Shown here piece after piece: positions 7,320 to 15,488 of a DNA stretch of 15,488 nucleotides. Where the stretch lies: the NCBI GenBank assembly GCA_964385045.1, contig CAYLNM010000112.1, positions 1 to 15,488 of the forward strand, given 5' to 3'. A program made the position numbers and the translations under genes. Source of the DNA: CAYLNM01 sp964385045. Its GTDB lineage: Bacteria; Planctomycetota; Phycisphaerae; Phycisphaerales; SM1A02. How positions within the stretch are numbered: the stretch's first letter is position 1; the number at the start of each line of letters is the position of its first letter. A model generated the notes under the pieces. The model was given only the letters and a program-made list of their open reading frames with translations, was not told the DNA's origin and searched no databases.

Positions 7320-7659
7320 GCCGCGTCCCGGGGCGACGGCCGCACGGCCACCGGGTCCCGCGACCGGATGACCGTCCGCCGGCCCGCCCGCGCCGGGTCC
7401 GAGCCGAGACTTCCCGGACCTTCACGACGCCGTCGACGTCCCCGTCGGCGGCGTCGTCGCGCGCCGACCGGAGCGGCCCCGCGGAAATCGCGCGAAAACC
7501 CGGGGGGACCCCGGCGCCCGCTGTCAACCCCGGAGCCTCGGAATCGCTACACTCGCCGCCCCGCGCGACCGGGCCCCCGGCCCGCGCGACGCCGCGAATC
7601 GACCGACCCAGACCGACGCCCGACCGCCTGCGCGATCGGGCCACCGTGGAGACGCCGAC
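7320..7659. other. 340-base rpsU-hppA intergenic region
   Basis: No gene is supported here. It contains the strong stem-loop at 7424-7457 and a smaller one at 7500-7514 (CCGGGG/CCCCGG, GGA loop). A relatively AT-rich patch (GGAAATCGCGCGAAAACC, 7482-7499) follows the first hairpin. A TACACT hexamer (7548-7553) could be the hppA -10 element. The nearest -35-like hexamer, CTGTCA (7521-7526), is 21 bases away, too far for a good promoter, so the hppA promoter stays unassigned. Confidence 0.5.
7424..7457 (+). terminator. Long stem-loop downstream of rpsU, probable terminator
   Basis: ACGACGCCGTCGACG (7424-7438) pairs with CGTCGGCGGCGTCGT (7443-7457) over 15 positions with a single G-U wobble and a TCCC loop. 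It begins 105 bases after the rpsU stop. No T-run follows, so it may be a Rho-type pause or a 3'-end stabiliser rather than a classical intrinsic terminator. Confidence 0.5.
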
Positions 7660-10325
<2,666 letters not shown>

Positions 10326-10329
<4 letters not shown>

Positions 10330-10826
10330 GCCGTCCCGAGGAACCGAGGGGGGACGCTGGGCGGCCGGACGTCGGGGACACTTCCCCGGCGCCGGCCGCC
10401 GGTGCGTCCGAGGACGGCAGGTCCGCGGCCGCGAGCGGTGGCGGCAGCGGCGGAGCCGGCGGGGAAGCCGACGACCGGGCGTTCGCCGTCGAGGCCGCCC
10501 GCCTGCTGCACGACCGCAAGTGCACCGACGTGACGCTGCTCGACCTCCGCGGTCTGAGCGAGGTCGCGAACTTCGTCCTGATCGGCACCGGCACCAGCGA
10601 CCGTCAGATGAAGTCGGTGGCGGACGAGCTGCGGGACTTCGGCGCCGAGCGCGGGGAGGCCACCTTCGCCCGCGACCGGGACCCGGCCGCGACGTGGATC
10701 GTGGTCGACTTCGTGGACCTCATCGTGCACCTCTTCGAGCCGAACCAGCGCGCGTACTATGACCTCGAGGCGCTGTGGGGCGACGCCCCGCGGGTCCGCT
10801 GGGAGCGTCCCGAAGACGACGGCTGA
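10326..10826 (+). CDS. rsfS: Ribosomal silencing factor RsfS (Iojap family) with N-terminal extension
   Basis: RsfS binds L14 on the 50S subunit and blocks subunit joining, reducing translation during starvation. The 166-residue product has a Gly/Ala/Pro-rich, probably disordered N-terminus of about 48 residues. The RsfS domain follows: FAVEAARLLHDRKCTDVTLLDLR, then SEVANFVLIGTGTSDRQMKSVADEL, then WIVVDFVDLIVHLFEPNQRAYYDLEALWGDA. All hallmark segments of the family are there, including the final LE-LW-DA. The ATG overlaps the hppA stop as ATGA, implying translational coupling. RsfS is more often found beside nadD or similar genes, so the hppA partner is notable. No shorter start in the frame would remove the tail and keep the domain. 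Confidence 0.93.
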
Positions 10827-10886
10827 TCGTGGCGGGGCGGGGGCTCCCGGTCGCCGCGGCGGCCCGCTGCGACGCCGCATCCGCTC

Positions 10887-10916
10887 GTCCCGTCCCGTCC
10901 CTTCCCGTCCCGTCCC
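10887..10916. repeat. Six tandem GTCCC pentamers upstream of panD
   Basis: GTCCC repeats six times (10887-10916), with the fourth unit reading TTCCC. It lies 40-70 bases before the panD start in the 129-base rsfS-panD gap. It could vary in length by slippage; any effect on panD expression is speculation. Confidence 0.8.
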
Positions 10917-10955
10917 GACTCCGCTCGCGCGGCCCGCCGCCCGGACGACCGACCG

Positions 10956-11561
10956 ATGCTTCGCACCTTCCTGCTCGGCAAGATCCACCACGCCCGCGTC
11001 ACCGAGTGCAAGCCGGAGTACTCCGGCTCGATCACGATCGACCGGGACCTGCTCGACGAGACGGGGATCCTCCCGAACGAGAAGGTCCTCGTCGCCGACT
11101 GCGAGAACGGCCACCGCTTCGAGACCTACGTCTTCGAGGGCGACCGGGGCAGCGGCGACATCGTGATCAACGGCGCCGCGGCCCGGCTCACCGGGCTCGG
11201 GCACCGCGTGATCGTGATCGCCTACTGCCAGCTCGACCGCCGCGAGATGGAGACGCACCGCCCGCGGGTGATCGTCTGCGACGCGGACAACCGCGTGGTG
11301 GAGCGGATCACCTACCCGGCTCCGCTCGAGGGCGGGCCGCCGGTGGCGGAGCCGGTGGAGACGCCGGATGCGGCGGGGACCACCGCGGCCGCCGCGGCCG
11401 CCGGGGCCGGCGCGGCCGCGAGGCCGGTGCACGGGGCGGCCACCTCCGTCGGGCTCCATGGCGAATCGACGTTCGTGCCGGGGCACGGTCGGGCCGGCGC
11501 CGCGGCGCCGAGCGCCGCGGGGGGGATCGCCACCGCCCGCCGGGCCATCGACCCGGCGTGA
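10956..11561 (+). CDS. panD: Aspartate 1-decarboxylase (pyruvoyl enzyme) with C-terminal extension
   Basis: PanD converts L-aspartate to beta-alanine for pantothenate and coenzyme A synthesis in the cytoplasm. Residues 1-120 align position by position with the Escherichia coli enzyme: K9, H11, Y22, the self-cleavage pair G24-S25 that makes the pyruvoyl group, R54, T57, Y58 and N72. The family protein normally ends at about 125 residues. This one continues for another 80, rich in Ala, Gly and Pro and probably disordered, and the frame runs uninterrupted to TGA at 11559-11561. ATG 10956 fits family numbering exactly, although no Shine-Dalgarno sequence is visible. It sits 129 bases after rsfS on the same strand and may be co-transcribed or have its own promoter. 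Confidence 0.95.
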   Translation: MLRTFLLGKIHHARVTECKPEYSGSITIDRDLLDETGILPNEKVLVADCENGHRFETYVFEGDRGSGDIVINGAAARLTGLGHRVIVIAYCQLDRREMETHRPRVIVCDADNRVVERITYPAPLEGGPPVAEPVETPDAAGTTAAAAAAGAGAAARPVHGAATSVGLHGESTFVPGHGRAGAAAPSAAGGIATARRAIDPA

Positions 11562-11700
11562 GGGTCCCGACCCGCCCCCGCGCCTGCACCCTCGATGTGG
11601 ATCGATCGTGGATGAGTCGCCCCGCCCGGCGGCGTCGGACGTCCCCTCGGCGGTGGATTCCGCGGCGAATCGCTCACGGACCCGCGCTGTGCCGACCGAT

Positions 11701-11735
11701 GCGAATACCGTGTGCACAGGGGCGGCACGGTTCGC
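11701..11735 (+). promoter_or_regulatory. Imperfect inverted repeat in the leader of the first DUF4097-like lipoprotein
   Basis: GCGAA-TA-CCGTG (11701-11712) pairs with CACGGTTCGC (11726-11735) as 5+5 bp around a two-base bulge, with a 13-base loop. It ends 23 bases before the start codon. It could be an operator or an RNA hairpin near the ribosome binding site. The rest of the 197-base panD-lipoprotein gap shows no clear promoter. Confidence 0.3.
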
Positions 11736-11758
11736 CGCCCGCCCGCGGAGCGAGGACG

Positions 11759-12790
11759 ATGTCAGGGACGGCACGCGTGGCGACCGGCGGGTCGCCGCGA
11801 ACGGGTCCGAGGAGTCGATGGATCGCCGGCCTCGCCGGTCTGGTTCTCGTGGCCGGGGCAGGGATGCTCGGCGGCTGCCGGACTGCGGGCCGGCCGTACG
11901 TTCCCGATGTCGCCCGGATCACCAAGGTCCCCGGCGTCGAGTTCTGGGACGTCACCCTCGTCGACGCCACCGTACCCTACGACCCCTCGCAGCCGGTGCG
12001 GATCGGTCACCTCGGCGTCGCGGGCTCGGTCCGGGTGCTCGGGCTGCGGCCGATCGGACGCTCGGTGGTGGACGGGCTCGCCGCCGGCGCCGGCGACCTC
12101 GCCCGCGGGCTCGAGGGCGGCCCGGGCGTGTCCGTCCCGACGACGCCGCTGCCGCCCGCCACCGTTCCCGACGACGGTCTGCCCACCGTGGGCCGAATGA
12201 CGATCACCGCCCAGGTGCGGCTCTCGGCCCGGACCATCGCCGAGGCCGAGCGGCGGGTGCGCGGCGCGCAGGTCACGGTGGTGAGCGAGCTCGACGCCCA
12301 GGAGGTGCGGCTCGTCGCGCCCGGCCTGCCCGGCGTCATCGATCGGGTGAACTACGAGATCACGCTGGACCATCCGACCGCGCTGCAGGTGCGGACGCGT
12401 CGCGGCGACGTGGTGGTGCGGCGGATGGCCGGCGACCTTGACGTCCTGACCCGCGAGGGCGACGTCGAGGTCGACGCCCACGGCGGACTCGGCCGGCCCG
12501 GCACCTTCGTGCGGGCGATCTCCGGCCGCGGCGACGTGGACGTGGACGCGGCCACCGATGCGATGGCGGTCGTCGCCGAAGAGGGCCGCGCGAGCGTCGA
12601 CTGGACGCTGGGCCGCCAGCCGGCGGTGCTCGACGTCGTCAGCCGCGACCGTCCGGCGCTGCCCGCGACCACCCGGTACTCGCCCAACGTGCGGGTGACG
12701 ATCGGCGACGAGGACGACCGCGTCCTCTGGCGCGACGAGGTCTCCGCCGCCTGGGCCCGCGTGCCCGCTCCGGGACCGGCGGGGGAGTGA
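11759..12790 (+). CDS. Lipoprotein with DUF4097-like beta-repeat domain (first of two homologues)
   Basis: The 343-residue product has a 20-residue charged start, a hydrophobic stretch and the lipobox LGGC, giving a lipidated C40. Residues about 41-145 are not recognised. From about 147 it aligns with the neighbouring lipoprotein: TITAQVRLSARTIAEAERRV here matches TIVADLQAGGATREQAESRL there. Next comes a beta-rich repeat region (about 205-285) with turns RRGDVVV, REGDVEV and GRGDVDV. This is the pattern of DUF4097-type beta-solenoid repeats, whose biochemical role is mostly unknown. The protein is likely a membrane-anchored periplasmic or surface protein. ATG 11759 is preceded by GGAG eight bases upstream and gives the signal peptide. 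The downstream homologue starts 218 bases later, followed by sigma/anti-sigma genes. Confidence 0.75.
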   Translation: MSGTARVATGGSPRTGPRSRWIAGLAGLVLVAGAGMLGGCRTAGRPYVPDVARITKVPGVEFWDVTLVDATVPYDPSQPVRIGHLGVAGSVRVLGLRPIGRSVVDGLAAGAGDLARGLEGGPGVSVPTTPLPPATVPDDGLPTVGRMTITAQVRLSARTIAEAERRVRGAQVTVVSELDAQEVRLVAPGLPGVIDRVNYEITLDHPTALQVRTRRGDVVVRRMAGDLDVLTREGDVEVDAHGGLGRPGTFVRAISGRGDVDVDAATDAMAVVAEEGRASVDWTLGRQPAVLDVVSRDRPALPATTRYSPNVRVTIGDEDDRVLWRDEVSAAWARVPAPGPAGE

Positions 12791-12810
12791 CCCGCGCCGC
12801 GCCCGCGGCC

Positions 12811-12825
12811 CGCCGGTCGCCGGCG
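12811..12825 (+). terminator. Small stem-loop after the first DUF4097-like gene
   Basis: CGCCGG and CCGGCG pair as 6 bp around TCG, 20 bases past the stop at 12790. No T-run follows. The rest of the 218-base gap holds imperfect repeats of GTCGCACG (about 12943-12980) but no clear promoter. Confidence 0.3.
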
Positions 12826-12996
12826 CGGCCGACGGCGCTCGCCCCGAGAAATCACGACGTCGCCGATCGGAAGCGTTCCCACCGCCGCCGCGGGTGCGGG
12901 ACGATGTCGTCGCGCGGCCGCCTGCCGCCCGCCGCCGCACGTCGCACGCAGCCCGCCCAGCGCCGCATGTCGCACGTTGCACGCACGAGCAGCACG

Positions 12997-13002
12997 AGGA
13001 GA
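12997..13002 (+). promoter_or_regulatory. Ribosome binding site fixing the start of the second DUF4097 lipoprotein
   Basis: AGGAGA lies six bases before ATG 13009. It is one of the strongest Shine-Dalgarno matches in the window. It selects this ATG although the frame is open for 220 bases upstream and the resulting N-region is unusually long. Confidence 0.75.
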
Positions 13003-13008
13003 TTCGCC

Positions 13009-14157
13009 ATGAGCCGCCCGGCCCTCGCCCGCCCGATCGTCGCCGTCGCATCCGCCTCGCCCACTCGGCGGTCCGCTCGCTGGTCCGCCCGCGGGCCTGC
13101 CTGCCGGCCCGCCCGCGGGCGAGGCGTCGCGGTCCGGATCACCGCCGCCGCCGGCGCGGCCGCCGCGCTGCTGCTGCTGACCGCCGCGTGCTCCGCGCCG
13201 CTGCACCGGGCCGAGGGCCGGGTCGTGCTCTCGACCGCCTCGGCGGTGCCGGCCGGGACCGACGTCGCGATCGGCACCCCCGCGGGGCTCGACCCCGAGC
13301 CGACGATGCGGCCGGCCGAGACGCTCGACGTCGCCGCCGACCCGGACGCGCTGGACGTGGCCTCCCGCAACGGGTCGATCACCGTGGTGGTCGATCCCGC
13401 GGCCGAGGGCCTGACGATCGTCGCCGACCTGCAGGCCGGCGGCGCGACCCGCGAGCAGGCCGAGTCCCGGCTGGCCGCAGCCGAGATCGAGGTCGTCGAG
13501 GCGTCCGACGGCACCGTCCGCATCCGCCCCCGCATGCCCGACCGCTGGCGGAACGGCGACGCGGCGAGCCTGCACGTCACCCTGACCACGCCCGCGGCGG
13601 TGCGGGCCCGGTCCTCGAACGGCGCCCTCCGCGTCGAGGGCGGCTCGGGCCCGATCGATCTCGGCACGTCCAACGGCCGCATCACGCTCGTGGCCACCGA
13701 CGGGCCGGTCGAGGCGGAGACGAGCAACGGGCGACTCGTGCTGATCGACACCGTCGGCGACATCACGGCCACGAGCAGCAACGGCCGCATCGAGGTCACC
13801 AACCACCTCGGCGGGCTCGACCTGCGGACGAGCAACGGCCCGGTGCGCATCGACCTCCACGACGAGGCGACCGGCCCGGTCCGCGTCCGCTCGAGCAACG
13901 GCTCGGCGAGGCTGAGCGTGGGCCCGGGCTTCGGCGGCTGGCTCGAGGCCGACACGTCCAACGGCGCGGTCGAGCTCACCGGCTCGCCGCGGATCGCCGG
14001 CGACATGCGGAGTGGCCGTTCGTCGCTCGAGGTGCGGCTCGAGGGCGCCGAGCACCGTTCGCGGATCGACACGTCCAACGGCTCGGTGACGATCGAGGTG
14101 CGGGGGGCGGGAGACGGGCCGGGCGCCGCCGAGCGGGAGGCGTCGGCGGCGGGATAG
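13009..14157 (+). CDS. Lipoprotein with DUF4097 beta-repeat (SNG-turn) domain
   Basis: The 382-residue product has an Arg-rich N-region of about 43 residues, a hydrophobic core and the lipobox TAAC, giving a lipidated C61. The N-region is long for a lipoprotein signal. Residues 135-180 align with the preceding lipoprotein. From about 115 to 375 there are repeated strands of roughly 18-22 residues, each turning on an SNG or RNG motif: nine such turns are visible (for example TSNGRITL, SSNGRIEV, TSNGPVRI, TSNGSVTI), with one degenerate RSGRS. This is the classic DUF4097 beta-solenoid pattern. In other bacteria such genes often neighbour ECF sigma factors or envelope-stress systems, as for LiaX in enterococci. 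The sigma gene follows 311 bases downstream. The ligand or function is unknown; it is probably periplasmic or surface-exposed. Confidence 0.85.
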   Translation: MSRPALARPIVAVASASPTRRSARWSARGPACRPARGRGVAVRITAAAGAAAALLLLTAACSAPLHRAEGRVVLSTASAVPAGTDVAIGTPAGLDPEPTMRPAETLDVAADPDALDVASRNGSITVVVDPAAEGLTIVADLQAGGATREQAESRLAAAEIEVVEASDGTVRIRPRMPDRWRNGDAASLHVTLTTPAAVRARSSNGALRVEGGSGPIDLGTSNGRITLVATDGPVEAETSNGRLVLIDTVGDITATSSNGRIEVTNHLGGLDLRTSNGPVRIDLHDEATGPVRVRSSNGSARLSVGPGFGGWLEADTSNGAVELTGSPRIAGDMRSGRSSLEVRLEGAEHRSRIDTSNGSVTIEVRGAGDGPGAAEREASAAG

Positions 14158-14468
14158 GACCCGGCGGATGCCGCGGCCGGGGCGGCCACGGTCGATGCCG
14201 GATCGCACGTGCCGACGCGCGCCGGCGACTGACCGCCGGCCGGCGACGGTCCGCGCGCGAGGACATCCGAGCCCCCGGCGCCGCCGCCGCGGGCCCCCGC
14301 CGATCGACGGCCGGGGCGCGCGGCGGCGGTCGCGCGGGCGGCGGCGCGGCCGCCCGCGCGCGTGCCGATCGGGCGATCGGGCGCGCGGGCTTCGTACGAT
14401 GGGCGGCGGCGCGCCGAGACCAGGCGGGCCGCGCCGTCCCCCCGTCCGCCGCCTCCGGGAGCCCGCCG
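14158..14468. other. 311-base region between DUF4097 lipoprotein and sigma factor genes
   Basis: No gene is supported here. It contains the perfect stem-loop at 14331-14360, then two tandem copies of GATCGGGC (14367-14382), then a TACGAT hexamer (14395-14400) that could be a -10 element for the sigma gene. No acceptable -35 is found at 16-18 bases. The first 170 bases are GC-rich without recognisable signals. Confidence 0.5.
14331..14360. terminator. Perfect 12-bp GC stem-loop upstream of the sigma factor gene
   Basis: CGCGCGGGCGGC (14331-14342) is exactly complementary in reverse to GCCGCCCGCGCG (14349-14360), with a GGCGCG loop. It is all G/C and has no T-run. It could terminate the lipoprotein transcript or act in the leader of the sigma operon. 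Confidence 0.4.
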
Positions 14469-15149
14469 ATGTCCACCCCGTCCTCGCGACCGCCCGTCGC
14501 CGGGACCCCGGCCGCGACCGACGCCGAGCTCGTCGGGTGGGCCCGGGCCGGCGATGCGGCCGCGTGGGAGGCGATCGTGCGGCGGCACGGCGGGCTGGTG
14601 CGGGCGGTCGCCCACCGCCGCGGGCTCGACGCGGCCGGGGCCGACGACGTGGTGCAGGAGGTCTTCCTCGCGCTGCTCCGGGGCCTCGACGGGCTCGCGA
14701 ATCCCCAGGGACTCGTCCGCTGGCTGCTGACCACGGCCGAGCGGACCGCGGCCCGCCAGGCGCGATCGCGTCGCCGCGGCCTCGGGGCGGGGCCGGTCGC
14801 CGCGGACGGCGACGAGGCGCCCGGCGTGCCCGAGCCGGCGGACGAGGACGCCCCCGGCGCCTTCGAGCGGCTCGCGGCACTCGAGGATCGCCACCGTGTG
14901 CGGGTGGCGCTCGAGTCACTCGGCCAGCGGTGCCGGGACCTGCTCGCGGTGCTGTACGGCCGCGGGGCCGCGGGTCCGCCGTCCTACGACCGGGTGGCGG
15001 CAGAGCTCGGCATGCCCCGCGGCAGCATCGGCCCGACCCGGGCCCGCTGCCTCGCCCGGCTCCTGGCGATCCTCGAGGCGGGCGGGCCGCCGGCGGCGGG
15101 CGGCGACGGGGCGACCGCTGGCGACGAGGCGTCCCTCTCCGATTCCTGA
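14469..15149 (+). CDS. ECF-type RNA polymerase sigma factor
   Basis: The 226-residue product has a sigma region 2 at about residues 18-103: DAELVGWARAGDAAAWEAIV, then DDVVQEVFLALLRGL, the -10 recognition helix. A variable linker rich in Ala, Gly and Asp follows at 104-130. Sigma region 4 is at about 140-203, with the helix-turn-helix YDRVAAELGMPRGSIGPTRARCLARL for the -35 element. No region 1 or 3 is present, as in ECF factors. The IGPTRARCL helix resembles ECF factors of several high-GC bacteria. ATG 14469 has GGGAG seven bases upstream. A probable anti-sigma gene starts 55 bases after its stop, the usual arrangement, so its activity is likely held by that partner until a signal arrives. Its regulon is unknown. 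Confidence 0.9.
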   Translation: MSTPSSRPPVAGTPAATDAELVGWARAGDAAAWEAIVRRHGGLVRAVAHRRGLDAAGADDVVQEVFLALLRGLDGLANPQGLVRWLLTTAERTAARQARSRRRGLGAGPVAADGDEAPGVPEPADEDAPGAFERLAALEDRHRVRVALESLGQRCRDLLAVLYGRGAAGPPSYDRVAAELGMPRGSIGPTRARCLARLLAILEAGGPPAAGGDGATAGDEASLSDS

Positions 15150-15194
15150 GCCCGCCGCGTATCCGCCGGGGCGCGCCCGGCACGTTCCCCCGAC

Positions 15195-15200
15195 GGAGGT
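15195..15200 (+). promoter_or_regulatory. Ribosome binding site of the probable anti-sigma gene
   Basis: GGAGGT, a near-perfect Shine-Dalgarno sequence, sits four bases before ATG 15205. The spacing is short but the match supports the start. Confidence 0.6.
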
Positions 15201-15204
15201 CCGC

Positions 15205-15488
15205 ATGGCCGCATCCGATGAGCATCGAGACGGGACCGGCGAGCACCCCGGGCTCGATCCCCGCCTCATCGCCCTCGCCGAGGGCGGGCTCGACGCCGCC
15301 GAGGTCGCCGCCCTGGAGGCACGCCTGGCCGCCGACCCCGCGGGCCGGGTGCAGCTGACCTGGCTTCGCACCACGCTCGCCGAGCTGGCCGAGCCCGCCG
15401 CGGCCGCCTCGCCCGGCGAGGCCGTCGTCGCCCGCCTGCGGGCGGCGTTCGCGGCCGAGCGCGGCGCGGCGGCCGCCCCGTCGCCGCG
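15205..15488 (+). CDS. Probable anti-sigma factor, N-terminal part (cut by window edge)
   Basis: The frame is open from ATG 15205 to the window end (94 codons seen). Residues 18-62 (LDPRLIALAEGGLDAAEVAA onward, then ARLAADPAGRVQLTWLRTTL) resemble the N-terminal anti-sigma domain of many ECF partners: a short acidic helix, a glycine-leucine turn, then ALEARLAADP. The HxxxCxxC zinc motif of the ZAS type is absent from the visible part. Ala/Glu-rich helical sequence follows. A membrane segment and a sensor domain would be expected beyond the edge, but neither is visible. Position directly after the sigma gene and the strong ribosome binding site support the call. A different small regulatory protein cannot be excluded. 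Confidence 0.65.
   Translation, partial: MAASDEHRDGTGEHPGLDPRLIALAEGGLDAAEVAALEARLAADPAGRVQLTWLRTTLAELAEPAAAASPGEAVVARLRAAFAAERGAAAAPSP

Noticed and set aside
7522..7527. TGTCAA, a perfect TTGACA on the minus strand, as a promoter
   Set aside because: The -10 position 17 bases away reads CCCGGG on either strand, and no minus-strand gene follows.
12869..12879. GGAA-GCG-TTCC palindrome as an ECF -35 or operator before the second DUF4097 gene
   Set aside because: No CGTC-type -10 lies at the expected 16-17 bases, and 4-bp arms are too short to separate from chance.
12352..15246. 964-codon minus-strand frame across the DUF4097 and sigma genes
   Set aside because: No recognisable domain. It overlaps genes with lipoboxes, sigma domains and good ribosome binding sites on the plus strand.

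Overview
The window is a very GC-rich (about 75 % by eye) bacterial chromosome segment with densely packed housekeeping and envelope genes. No mobile element, tRNA, rRNA or CRISPR array was seen. The best guess for the source is a planctomycete of the Phycisphaerae type, or another high-GC Gram-negative-like lineage. Actinobacteria are unlikely because the window holds rpsU and recJ, which that phylum generally lacks. It also holds several lipobox lipoproteins, a Sec-exported Ntn-hydrolase and a membrane pyrophosphatase of the K+-dependent type. The assignment is inference from gene content, not from a search.

Layout. 68-1870 (+) is recJ, possibly 5'-incomplete. It converges on a small rhodanese (1974-2342, -), which diverges from a secreted penicillin-acylase-family hydrolase (2491-4977, +). 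The acylase converges on a minus-strand pair: a YacP-like NYN ribonuclease with a long helical tail (5617-6765) followed by a DUF2314-like lipoprotein (5000-5584). The acylase and lipoprotein stop codons lie inside one shared stem-loop. A 335-base divergent region then leads to rpsU (7101-7319, +), with a good sigma70-type promoter and a palindrome in its leader.

The centre is hppA (7660-10329), an 889-residue membrane-bound pyrophosphatase. It carries an acidic insert of about 130 residues in a predicted periplasmic loop. Its stop overlaps the start of rsfS (10326-10826, ribosome silencing factor). panD follows (10956-11561, aspartate decarboxylase with an extra C-terminal tail of about 80 residues).

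The right third holds two homologous lipoproteins with DUF4097-like beta-repeat domains (11759-12790 and 13009-14157). After them come an ECF sigma factor (14469-15149) and the start of a probable anti-sigma factor cut by the window edge (15205-15488). This block is the best candidate for an under-described system: two lipid-anchored beta-repeat proteins beside an ECF sigma/anti-sigma pair, suggesting envelope sensing or repair. The link is inferred from adjacency only.

The very high GC content leaves long open frames in all six frames. These were treated as shadows unless protein family, start signals and context supported them.
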